Assembly (NCBI GenBank): GCA_031177795.1
Contig: JAPSKG010000001.1
Location: 1 to 35,270, forward strand
Source: Domibacillus sp.
GTDB lineage: Bacteria > Bacillota > Bacilli > Bacillales > Domibacillaceae
Reading direction: 5' to 3'
DNA length: 35,270 nt
Under the pieces are notes generated by a model that saw nothing but the letters and a program-made list of their open reading frames with translations, was not told the origin of the DNA and did no database searches. A program made the position numbers and the translations under genes. This document shows, in pieces, positions 21,833 through 29,316 of this stretch. Position 1 is the stretch's first letter, and each line of letters opens with the position of its first letter.

Positions 21833-23092
21833 TTAAGAGATTGTTAATGCAGCTGGCTTAACTTGCAATGCTGCTAATTGATAAGTTTTATTACGAATTG
21901 CCTCTACAGAAACATGCTTTCGGGCAACGCCTGAATCCATTGCGGCTTGAGCCACAGCTGCAGCTACCTCTGGTGCAACACGAGGATCAAATGCTGATGG
22001 AATAATGAATTCTTCCGAACGCTCTCGTTCATCAACAAGGGAAGCAATGGCATAACAAGCTGCCACTTTCATTTCTTCATTAATGTCAGAAGAATACGTA
22101 TCAAGAGCGCCCCGGAAAATACCTGGAAAAGCAAGTACATTATTTACCTGGTTAGGAAAATCTGAACGTCCGGTGCCGATAATGCGCACACCTGCTTTTT
22201 TAGCTTCCTCGGGTAAAATTTCCGGATTTGGATTTGCCATAGCAAAAACAATTGGATCTGCATTCATAGTTTGAACCATTTCAGGAGTTAAAGCGCCCGC
22301 AACTGATACACCGATAAAAACATCTGTGCCCTTTACTGCTTCTTCGAGAGACCCCGCTAATTTTTTGCGGTTTGTAAAAGAAGCAATTTGTTCTTTGATT
22401 GGGTTCATTCCAGCCGTTCTTCCTTCATAAATTGTTCCTTTAGTGTCGCACATAATAATATCTTTTACTGCAAAGCTGGAAAGTAACTTGGCAATGGCTA
22501 TTCCAGCTGCGCCAGCTCCATTAATGACAACTTTAATTTCTTCAAAAGACTTGTTAATAATTTTCAAGGAGTTAATTAAACCAGCTATTGTAACAATGGC
22601 TGTTCCATGCTGATCGTCATGAAAAACAGGAATGTTCATTTCTTGCTTTAAACGTTCTTCGATAACAAAGCAATTTGGCGCCTTAATATCTTCTAGATTA
22701 ATACCGCCAAAAGTAGAAGCTGTTAATTTAACGGTTTTAATAATATCTTCGGGATCATTTGAATTAATACAAATTGGAAAAGCATCAACACCGCCAAAAT
22801 TTTTAAATAAAATTGCTTTTCCTTCCATAACGGGAAGAGAAGCATCTGCACCGATATTGCCAAGACCCAGAACTGCTGAGCCGTCAGACACAACAGCAAC
22901 CGTATTTGCTTTCATTGTATAATCGTATATTGTTTCGGGTTTTTCATGGATCTCAAGGCAAGGCTCAGCCACTCCTGGAGAATAAACTAAACTTAGCTCC
23001 TTTAAATTGCTGACTGTTAACTTTGCTGATGTTTCTAGCTTGCCTTGGTTGTGCCGGTGAATTTCAAGTGCTTCTTCCCTTAAGTTTTTCAT
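21833..23092 (-). CDS. ytsJ: NAD(P)-dependent malic enzyme (YtsJ-type)
   Basis: This enzyme decarboxylates malate to pyruvate with reduction of NAD(P)+. The 419-aa protein matches the short bacterial malic enzymes, and Bacillus subtilis YtsJ, across its length: SLVYSPGVAEPCLEI near residue 33, VSDGSAVLGLGNIG near 70, MEGKAILFKNFGGVDAFPI, the metal-binding stretch FHDDQHGTAIVT near 155, the dinucleotide-binding GAGAAGIAIAKLL and RSDFPNQVNNVLAFPGIFRGAL. YtsJ favours NADP+; the preference here is inferred. A strong purine-rich ribosome site (GAGGAGAGGG) precedes the ATG. The promoter carries an exact CodY box, suggesting repression in rich medium. Confidence 0.94.
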   Translation of the reverse strand: MKNLREEALEIHRHNQGKLETSAKLTVSNLKELSLVYSPGVAEPCLEIHEKPETIYDYTMKANTVAVVSDGSAVLGLGNIGADASLPVMEGKAILFKNFGGVDAFPICINSNDPEDIIKTVKLTASTFGGINLEDIKAPNCFVIEERLKQEMNIPVFHDDQHGTAIVTIAGLINSLKIINKSFEEIKVVINGAGAAGIAIAKLLSSFAVKDIIMCDTKGTIYEGRTAGMNPIKEQIASFTNRKKLAGSLEEAVKGTDVFIGVSVAGALTPEMVQTMNADPIVFAMANPNPEILPEEAKKAGVRIIGTGRSDFPNQVNNVLAFPGIFRGALDTYSSDINEEMKVAACYAIASLVDERERSEEFIIPSAFDPRVAPEVAAAVAQAAMDSGVARKHVSVEAIRNKTYQLAALQVKPAALTIS

Positions 23093-23164
23093 TTCTTTTC
23101 CCTCTCCTCTGCTTTACGGCAATTAAAATTGAAAATTTAATGTATTGGATAACAGAAATCATTA

Positions 23165-23179
23165 AATTTTCAGAAAATT
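23165..23179. promoter_or_regulatory. CodY box at the malic enzyme promoter
   Basis: AATTTTCAGAAAATT is an exact match to the CodY consensus AATTTTCWGAAAATT. It lies 10 bp past the -10 element on the minus strand, over the first transcribed bases, where CodY would act as a block or roadblock. Confidence 0.8.
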
Positions 23180-23188
23180 TATTGTTGT

Positions 23189-23217
23189 ATTGTAACGCTT
23201 TTTGAAAAGATTGTAAA
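23189..23217 (-). promoter_or_regulatory. SigA promoter of the malic enzyme gene
   Basis: On the minus strand TTTACA (+ strand 23212-23217) and TACAAT (23189-23194) are 17 bp apart. Confidence 0.75.
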
Positions 23218-23264
23218 TACAATTGGGCAAAAAATGTCCCGAATAAATAGAAATGATAAAAAGG

Positions 23265-23293
23265 TTGTCATTGTTCTCATTTTCCTGTACATT
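23265..23293 (+). promoter_or_regulatory. SigA promoter of the metI-metC operon
   Basis: TTGTCA (23265-23270) and TACATT (23288-23293) are 17 bp apart, about 30 bp before the SAM riboswitch. Confidence 0.7.
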
Positions 23294-23320
23294 TAAAAAA
23301 TAAGAAAAAATTAAACAATC

Positions 23321-23422
23321 CTTATCAAGAGAAGCGGAGGGACTGGCCCGATGATGCTTCAGCAACCTGCCTTTTTGGCAAAGGTGCTAAATCCAGCGGG
23401 CTGACACCGTCCGGTAGATGAG
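23321..23422 (+). ncRNA. SAM-I riboswitch (S-box)
   Basis: All conserved S-box parts are present: TCAAGAGAAG, GGAGGGACTGGCCCGATGA, the GCAACC block, and AAGGTGCTAAATCCAGC. P1 forms between CTTATC (23321-23326) and GATGAG (23417-23422). The 3' P1 strand continues as GAGAAGAAG (23420-23428), which is complementary to CTTCTTCTC (23442-23450) in the terminator, giving the antiterminator. SAM binding should therefore switch off metI-metC. Confidence 0.97.
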
Positions 23423-23431
23423 AAGAAGTGT

Positions 23432-23468
23432 AAAAACAAGCCTTCTTCTCAGGAGGCTTGTTTTTTTT
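23432..23468 (+). terminator. SAM riboswitch expression-platform terminator
   Basis: AAAAACAAGCCT (23432-23443) pairs with AGGCTTGTTTTT (23454-23465), followed by Ts. It is 20 bp before metI. Confidence 0.92.
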
Positions 23469-23487
23469 ATAAAAAGGAGCGATTGTA

Positions 23488-24588
23488 ATGAAAAATATTG
23501 AAACAAAACTTGCACAAATTGGAAACCGAACAAATAATCCGACAGGAACAGTAAATCCTCCGGTTTATTTTTCAACTGCTTACCGGCACGAAGGAATTGG
23601 AATGTCAACAGGTTACGACTATACACGTACGGGAAATCCAACACGTGAAGTAGTTGAAAAAGCCATTGCAGATTTAGAAGGAGCAGATGCAGGTTTTGCA
23701 TTTTCTTCAGGTATGGCAGCGATTCACACTCTTTTATCTTTGTTCGAGCCAGGAGATGGATTTTTAGTTTCAGCTGACTTGTATGGCGGTACATACCGTT
23801 TATTTGAAAAAGGCTGGAAAAAGTATGGGCTGGATTTTACATATGACAATTTTGAGGATATAGAAGAAACAAAGAAGAAAGTATCTGAAAAAACAAAAGC
23901 CATTTTTCTTGAAACGCCGACAAACCCATTGATGAAAGAAGCCGATATTGCTTCTGTTGCTTCGTTTGCCAAAGAACACAACTTGCTTTTAATTGTCGAC
24001 AATACATTTTACACTCCTGTTTTACAGCGGCCAATTGAACAAGGGGCAGATATTGTGCTTCACAGTGCCACCAAGTATCTAGGCGGACATAACGATGTGC
24101 TTGCTGGCCTTGTTGCAGTAAAAGGCAAAGAGCTTTCAGCAAAAGTGTTTGAATTCCAAAACGCAATTGGAGCGGTTTTATCTCCGTTTGACTCATGGCT
24201 TCTTGTCCGCGGGATGAAAACATTAAGCTTGCGCATGAAGCAGCATACAGAAAACGCTCAAAAAGTTGCAGCATTTCTTGAATCCCATGATGATATTTTA
24301 GATGTTCTATACCCGGGAAAAGGAGGCATGCTTTCTTTCCGTGTTAAATCGGAAAAATGGGTAAATCCGTTTTTACAAAACATGCAGCTCATTTCTTTTG
24401 CTGAAAGCCTGGGAGGCATTGAAAGTTTTATTACCTATCCCGCTACGCAAACGCACATGGATATCCCGGAAGAAATCCGCATTGCTAACGGCGTTTGTAA
24501 CCGGTTGTTGCGCTTCTCAATTGGGGTTGAGCATGCAGAAGACATAATTGCAGATCTTGAGCAAGCTTTTGAAAAAATGAAAGGATGA
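23488..24588 (+). CDS. metI: Cystathionine gamma-synthase / O-acetylhomoserine thiolyase (MetI)
   Basis: MetI condenses an activated homoserine ester with cysteine (or sulfide) in methionine synthesis, using pyridoxal phosphate. The 366-aa protein closely follows Bacillus subtilis MetI: ETKLAQIGNR at the start, YDYTRTGNPTRE near residue 47, the FSSGMAAI stretch, DLYGGTYRLFE, ETPTNPLMKEADI, DNTFYTPVLQRP and the PLP-lysine region HSATKYLGGHNDVLAGL (Lys near residue 195). AAAAGGAG precedes the ATG. It is the first gene behind the SAM riboswitch and is followed after 4 bp by metC, the arrangement of the Bacillus metIC operon. Confidence 0.95.
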   Translation: MKNIETKLAQIGNRTNNPTGTVNPPVYFSTAYRHEGIGMSTGYDYTRTGNPTREVVEKAIADLEGADAGFAFSSGMAAIHTLLSLFEPGDGFLVSADLYGGTYRLFEKGWKKYGLDFTYDNFEDIEETKKKVSEKTKAIFLETPTNPLMKEADIASVASFAKEHNLLLIVDNTFYTPVLQRPIEQGADIVLHSATKYLGGHNDVLAGLVAVKGKELSAKVFEFQNAIGAVLSPFDSWLLVRGMKTLSLRMKQHTENAQKVAAFLESHDDILDVLYPGKGGMLSFRVKSEKWVNPFLQNMQLISFAESLGGIESFITYPATQTHMDIPEEIRIANGVCNRLLRFSIGVEHAEDIIADLEQAFEKMKG

Positions 24589-24592
24589 TTGG

Positions 24593-25738
24593 ATGAGCGA
24601 CTATACATTTCAAACAAAACTGCTTCATAATGAACATAAATTTGATCCGGCTACAGGAGCGGTCAGCGTGCCAATTCAGCATGCTTCTACTTTTCATCAG
24701 TCCGATTTTGATTCATTTGGGCAATATGACTACAGCCGTTCAGGCAATCCAACACGTGAAACACTTGAAGCCGCCATTGCTGAACTTGAAGGCGGCGTCC
24801 GAGGGTTTGCTTTTGCCTCAGGCATGGCCGCTATATCCACTGCGTTTCTTTTGCTTTCAAAAGACGACCATGTAGTGGTAACCGAGGATGTATATGGGGG
24901 CACTTTCCGGATGGTCACGGCGGTATTAACTCGATTTGGCATTGAGCACACTTTTGTGGATATGACAGATTTAGATGCAGTAGCTAAAGCAATCCGGCCA
25001 AATACAAAAGTAATTTATATGGAAACACCATCAAATCCGCTGTTGAAAATAACGGATATTGAAGGGATAGTAAAACTGGCAAAAGCGCATGGCTGCCTGA
25101 CGTTTTTGGATAATACATTTTTAACTCCTTATTTGCAGAGGCCTATTGAGCTTGGTGTAGATCTTGTTTTGCATAGCGCAACAAAATTTTTATCCGGGCA
25201 CAGCGATGTACTCGCCGGACTTGCTGTAGCAAAGGATGAAGAGCTTGCAGGCAAGTTTTATGCGCTTCAAAATTCATTTGGCGCGGTTCTTGGAGTTCAA
25301 GATTGCTGGCTTGTTCTGCGAGGATTAAAGACGCTGGCTGTCCGGATGGAGCAGTCACAAAAAGGAGCAGCTGAAATTGCACATTATTTGTCTTCCCATC
25401 CAAAAGTAAAAAATGTGTATTACCCGGGTCTTGTATCACATCCGGGGCATGCTGTTCACTTTCGTCAGGCAACAGGAGGCGGGGCGGTATTGTCTTTTGA
25501 GCTGGAAGATGAAGAAGCGGTACGCCGCTTTAGCGCGAATGTAAAAATTCCGGTTTTTGCAGTAAGTCTCGGCGCAGTAGAATCCATTTTATCTTATCCG
25601 CCAAAAATGTCTCATGCGGCAATGCCGGAAAAAGAGCGTGATAAACGCGGCATTACCGGAGGTCTTCTCAGACTTTCTGTTGGGCTTGAATCGCCAGATG
25701 ACTTGATTCGGGATTTTGAACAAGCTTTTGAATATTAA
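24593..25738 (+). CDS. metC: Cystathionine beta-lyase (MetC)
   Basis: MetC cleaves cystathionine to homocysteine, pyruvate and ammonia, the step after MetI. The 381-aa PLP enzyme belongs to the same Cys/Met-metabolism family as its neighbour: YDYSRSGNPTRETLE near residue 45, the FASGMAAIS stretch, DVYGGTFRM, METPSNPLLKITDI, DNTFLTPYLQRP and the PLP-lysine block HSATKFLSGHSDVLAGL. Paralogy with MetI is evident from the shared blocks. GGATGATTGG serves as a weak ribosome site, and coupling to metI is likely because only 4 bp separate the genes. Lyase versus gamma-lyase activity is assigned from synteny with Bacillus metIC. Confidence 0.94.
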   Translation: MSDYTFQTKLLHNEHKFDPATGAVSVPIQHASTFHQSDFDSFGQYDYSRSGNPTRETLEAAIAELEGGVRGFAFASGMAAISTAFLLLSKDDHVVVTEDVYGGTFRMVTAVLTRFGIEHTFVDMTDLDAVAKAIRPNTKVIYMETPSNPLLKITDIEGIVKLAKAHGCLTFLDNTFLTPYLQRPIELGVDLVLHSATKFLSGHSDVLAGLAVAKDEELAGKFYALQNSFGAVLGVQDCWLVLRGLKTLAVRMEQSQKGAAEIAHYLSSHPKVKNVYYPGLVSHPGHAVHFRQATGGGAVLSFELEDEEAVRRFSANVKIPVFAVSLGAVESILSYPPKMSHAAMPEKERDKRGITGGLLRLSVGLESPDDLIRDFEQAFEY

Positions 25739-25740
25739 CG

Positions 25741-25778
25741 AAAAAAAACGTCATCCTATTTTGGATGACGTTTTTTTT
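25741..25778. terminator. Bidirectional terminator after metC
   Basis: AAAAAAAACGTCATCC and GGATGACGTTTTTTTT pair perfectly around TATTTT. It also serves the converging small membrane protein gene. Confidence 0.95.
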
Positions 25779-25783
25779 AGAAA

Positions 25784-26035
25784 TTACGCGTGGCGCATTT
25801 TTTTCAAGATAAAGCTTACAAGAGCTACAAGAATCACTGCACCGATTAAAGCTGGAATAATAGCCATTCCGCCGATTGAAGGACCCCAATCGCCAAGAAG
25901 AGCTCCGCCAATCCAGGCACCGATAATACCGGCAATGATGTTTCCGATAATTCCTCCTGGAATGTCCTTGCCTAAAATAAGTCCAGCAAGCCAGCCGATA
26001 ATTCCGCCGATAATTAAGAAAAGAATAAATTCCAT
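25784..26035 (-). CDS. GlsB/YeaQ/YmgE-family stress membrane protein
   Basis: The 83-aa protein (from the ATG at 26035) is almost entirely hydrophobic, with about three glycine-rich membrane helices (LIIGGIIGWLAGLILG, IIGNIIAGIIGAWIGGALLG, IPALIGAVILVALVSFIL) and a short basic tail KKMRHA. This glycine-repeat pattern is diagnostic of the family, formerly called transglycosylase-associated proteins. Its biochemical role is unknown, but Bacillus members such as YwzA belong to the general stress regulon. AGGAGG lies about 9 bases upstream. A SigB-like promoter is present, consistent with stress induction. The open frame to 26095 has no ribosome site. Confidence 0.92.
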   Translation of the reverse strand: MEFILFLIIGGIIGWLAGLILGKDIPGGIIGNIIAGIIGAWIGGALLGDWGPSIGGMAIIPALIGAVILVALVSFILKKMRHA

Positions 26036-26084
26036 AGTGTGTTTCCTCCTAAGAAGTAAATTGTAATGCCTTGATGGTTTATGT

Positions 26085-26109
26085 ATTCCCCACATGAGAG
26101 AGATAAAAC
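26085..26109 (-). promoter_or_regulatory. SigB-like (general stress) promoter
   Basis: On the minus strand GTTTTA (+ strand 26104-26109) and GGGAAT (26085-26090) are 13 bp apart, fitting the SigB pattern GTTTAA-N13-15-GGGWAT. It lies about 50 bp before the GlsB-family start. Confidence 0.6.
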
Positions 26110-26161
26110 CAAAAAAGTCAAGAAAATTTTATTTTGAATTTTCTATAAATTCTGCAAAGAA

Positions 26162-26184
26162 AAAAGAGAAGGCAAAAAGCCTTC
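26162..26184 (-). terminator. Terminator of the nucleoside transporter gene
   Basis: On the minus strand GAAGGC and GCCTTC pair around TTTTT and are followed by TCTTTTTTC. Confidence 0.75.
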
Positions 26185-26227
26185 CCGTCTAGCAAGTTAT
26201 GTTAACTGCATGTTTTGTTTTTAAAAA

Positions 26228-27445
26228 TTAAATAAGCATACCGGCAATGGCGGCACTTAATAGAGAAGCAAGAGCTCCAGCCAGCACAGATTTAAGGCCA
26301 AGGCGCGCAATGTCATTGCGTCGCGATGGAGCCAGGCTTCCTAATCCTCCAAGCAAAATGGCAAGGGAAGATATGTTGGCAAAGCCGCACAGGGCAAAGC
26401 TTACAATGGCAACCGTTTTGTCAGATAAGTTTTCAATTTCTGGAGCAAAGTTTGAATAAGCAACAAATTCATTTATAACAAGTTTTTGCCCGATAAAGTT
26501 ACCAGCTTGCACAGCTTCTTCCCAGGGCACACCAATTGCAAAAGCCAATGGAGCAAATATAAAACCAAGAATCAGCTCAAGTGAAAGTTGTTTAAATTGA
26601 AAAAAGCTGCCAATTAACCCAAGAAGGCCATTAAGCATGGCCACAATGGCAATAAAGGCTAAAAGCATCGCTCCAATATTTAAAGCGAGCTGCAAGCCGA
26701 CAGCCGCTCCTTTTGCTGCTGCATCAATGACATTGGCTGCATCTGTATCGGACTCCATTTTAAATTCTGCCGATTCCGGTTCATCTGTTGTTTCAGGAAC
26801 AAACAGTTTCGCCATAACAAGACCTGCTGGTGCCGCCATAAAACTAGCTGCGAGTAAATATTCAAGTGGAACTCCTAAAAGCGAGTAGCCTACTAAAACG
26901 GAGCCGGCAACAGAAGCAAGGCCGCCAGTCATAACTGCAAAAAGTTCCGATTCGGTCATTTTAGAAATATACGGCTTGATAACAAGAGGCGCTTCTGTCT
27001 GCCCGACAAAAATGTTAGCAGCTGCTGACATGGACTCTGCTTTTCTTGTACCTAAAATTTTAGACAAAGTCCCGCCGATAATCTTAATAAAAAATTGCAT
27101 AACTTTTAAGTAGTATAAAACAGAAATTAATGCAGAGAAAAAAATAACTACGGGTAAAACATTTAAAGCAAATATGAATGTAATCCCGGACTGCTCAGTG
27201 TAAAGGCCGCCGAATAAAAAATTGATTCCTTCGTTTGCATAGCCAGTAATAGCATTTACTACTTCTGTCAGCTTCAGAAGCAGGCTCTGGCCAAATTCCC
27301 ATTTTAAGACCATAAACGCAAAAATAAGCTGAAAAGCAAGGCCGCTGAAAACAGTTCGCCAATTAATTCGCTTTTTGTTAGAGGAAAAAAGAAAACCGAT
27401 ACTGAGAATAACTGCTATTCCCAGCAGCCCCCATAAAAATCCCAT
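26228..27445 (-). CDS. NupC-type concentrative nucleoside transporter (CNT family)
   Basis: This is a cation-coupled nucleoside importer of the cytoplasmic membrane. From the ATG at 27445 it is 405 aa with about ten hydrophobic segments. CNT motifs are visible: NWRTVFSGLAFQLIFAFMVLKW near residue 28, the GQTEAPLVIKPYISKMTESELF signature near residue 150, the VLVGYSLLGVP stretch, and the C-terminal blocks GQKLVINEFVAYSNF and ALCGFANISSLAILLGGLG. The frame is open one codon further (TTG), but AAGGAG is 8 bases before the ATG. It stands alone. Substrate range (pyrimidine or broad) cannot be told from sequence. Confidence 0.93.
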   Translation of the reverse strand: MGFLWGLLGIAVILSIGFLFSSNKKRINWRTVFSGLAFQLIFAFMVLKWEFGQSLLLKLTEVVNAITGYANEGINFLFGGLYTEQSGITFIFALNVLPVVIFFSALISVLYYLKVMQFFIKIIGGTLSKILGTRKAESMSAAANIFVGQTEAPLVIKPYISKMTESELFAVMTGGLASVAGSVLVGYSLLGVPLEYLLAASFMAAPAGLVMAKLFVPETTDEPESAEFKMESDTDAANVIDAAAKGAAVGLQLALNIGAMLLAFIAIVAMLNGLLGLIGSFFQFKQLSLELILGFIFAPLAFAIGVPWEEAVQAGNFIGQKLVINEFVAYSNFAPEIENLSDKTVAIVSFALCGFANISSLAILLGGLGSLAPSRRNDIARLGLKSVLAGALASLLSAAIAGMLI

Positions 27446-27617
27446 CAAAACAACTCCTTGAATTTTAATTATACAACCACATCTGACTAGTTTATAATTA
27501 ACACCGTCGGCTATTCAACAGTTTGAAAAAAGAAGTAAAATTAAAACAATACTTACTTATATATATAGTCTGAATTAACAGAATATAAAGGTGTAAGAAA
27601 AGAAAGGAAGATAAAGT

Positions 27618-29189
27618 ATGACAGCATTTAAAGACGAGGTATTATCAAGACGTACCTTTGCAATCATATCCCATCCGGATGCGGGAAAAACAACTATGAC
27701 GGAAAAGTTGCTTCTTTTTGGAGGAGCCATTCGCGATGCCGGAACGGTAAAAGGGAAAAAATCCGGGAAATTTGCTACATCAGATTGGATGGAAATTGAA
27801 AAGCAACGGGGAATTTCGGTTACATCTTCTGTTATGCAATTTGCTTACAATGGGTTTAACGTTAATATTTTGGATACACCGGGCCATCAAGACTTCTCAG
27901 AAGATACCTATCGCACGCTTATGGCAGTAGACAGCGCAGTAATGATTGTAGATGCCGCTAAAGGAATCGAAGCTCAAACGTTAAAATTGTTTAAAGTTTG
28001 CCGGATGCGCGGCATTCCGATTTTCACGTTCATTAATAAATTAGACCGCCAGGGGAAAATGCCGCTTGAGCTTTTGGAAGAGCTTGAAGAAGTGCTTGGG
28101 ATTCAATCTTATCCGATGAATTGGCCGATCGGTATGGGTAAGGAATTTTTTGGTATTTACGACCGATACAACAAACGTGTTGAGCAATTCCGGACAGAAG
28201 AAGCAGATCGCTTTTTGCCGCTTGATGAAAAGGGGCATATTGCTGTTGACCATCCGATTAAGCAGTCTTCTCTTTACACAGAAGCAATGGAGGATATCAT
28301 GCTTTTAGAAGAAGCAGGCAATGATTTTTCTCGTGAAAAAATTAATTCAGGTGAATTGTCTCCGGTCTTTTTTGGTAGTGCATTGACTAATTTTGGTGTG
28401 CAGACATTTTTGGAAACATACTTGCAGTTTGCTCCGGCACCGCAGCCGCGTAAAGCAGATGTTGGTGAAATTGATCCGTTAAGCGAGCAATTTTCAGGAT
28501 TTATTTTTAAGATTCAGGCAAACATGAATCCGGCTCACCGGGACCGTATTGCATTCCTTCGCATTTGTTCAGGGAAATTTGAGAGAGGTATGTCTGTTAC
28601 TCTTGCCCGAACTGGAAAAACAACAAAGGTGTCTCAGTCTACACAATTTCTGGCAGACGACCGCAGCACGGTAAATGAAGCGGTAAGCGGAGATATTATT
28701 GGGCTTTACGACACAGGAAACTACCAGATTGGCGATACCCTAACAGGAGGCAAACCTGTTTTTCAATATGAAAAACTTCCGCAATTTACGCCGGAACTAT
28801 TTGTGAAAGTTGCAGCAAAAAATGTCATGAAGCAAAAAAGCTTTCATAAAGGGATTGAACAGCTTGTTCAAGAAGGTGCCATTCAAATGTATAAAACGGT
28901 TCGGACGGAAGAATACATTCTTGGAGCTGTGGGACAGCTGCAATTTGAAGTGTTTGAACACCGGATGTTAGGCGAATACAATTCTGAAGTTAGAATGGAG
29001 CCGATTGGTTCAAAAATTGCACGGTGGGTTGAAAACGAAGAAGACATTACGGATGCTATGTCATCATCAAGAAGCACACTTGTCCGTGACCGTGCAGGAA
29101 AGCTTGTCTTTTTATTTGAAAATGATTTTGCTCTTCGCTGGTTCCAGGACAAACATGAGAACATTCGTTTATACAACTTAATGGGATAA
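27618..29189 (+). CDS. prfC: Peptide chain release factor 3
   Basis: RF3 is a translational GTPase that removes RF1 or RF2 from the ribosome after peptide release. The 523-aa protein is the standard length. The N-terminal GTPase domain has G1 SHPDAGKTT (residues 19-27), EKQRGISVTSSVMQF (switch I), G3 DTPGHQDFSEDTYR and G4 NKLDRQGK. The domain II region starts near residue 290 (FSGFIFKIQANMNPAHRDRIAFLR), and the C-terminal domain has the block VGQLQFEVFEHRM. This distinguishes it from EF-G. GAAAGGAAG precedes the ATG. It is monocistronic with its own terminator. Confidence 0.96.
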   Translation: MTAFKDEVLSRRTFAIISHPDAGKTTMTEKLLLFGGAIRDAGTVKGKKSGKFATSDWMEIEKQRGISVTSSVMQFAYNGFNVNILDTPGHQDFSEDTYRTLMAVDSAVMIVDAAKGIEAQTLKLFKVCRMRGIPIFTFINKLDRQGKMPLELLEELEEVLGIQSYPMNWPIGMGKEFFGIYDRYNKRVEQFRTEEADRFLPLDEKGHIAVDHPIKQSSLYTEAMEDIMLLEEAGNDFSREKINSGELSPVFFGSALTNFGVQTFLETYLQFAPAPQPRKADVGEIDPLSEQFSGFIFKIQANMNPAHRDRIAFLRICSGKFERGMSVTLARTGKTTKVSQSTQFLADDRSTVNEAVSGDIIGLYDTGNYQIGDTLTGGKPVFQYEKLPQFTPELFVKVAAKNVMKQKSFHKGIEQLVQEGAIQMYKTVRTEEYILGAVGQLQFEVFEHRMLGEYNSEVRMEPIGSKIARWVENEEDITDAMSSSRSTLVRDRAGKLVFLFENDFALRWFQDKHENIRLYNLMG

Positions 29190-29195
29190 CCTAAC

Positions 29196-29230
29196 AAAAC
29201 CTCTTTTTCATTAATGAAAGAGAGGTTTTT
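29196..29230 (+). terminator. Terminator of prfC
   Basis: AAAACCTCTTTTTCAT pairs with ATGAAAGAGAGGTTTTT, with one G-U pair and a tiny TA loop. Confidence 0.88.
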
Positions 29231-29316
29231 ATATGGAAAGCTTTGAATTTGTTTTTAAGCAAGAAAATTCGGTATAGTTAAATAACAGCAATGTGATCAA
29301 TAGAGGGGGAAGCAAG

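Noticed and set aside
22083..22922. Open frames antisense to the malic enzyme gene
   Set aside because: They follow the codon pattern of the real minus-strand gene, lack ribosome sites and resemble no protein family.
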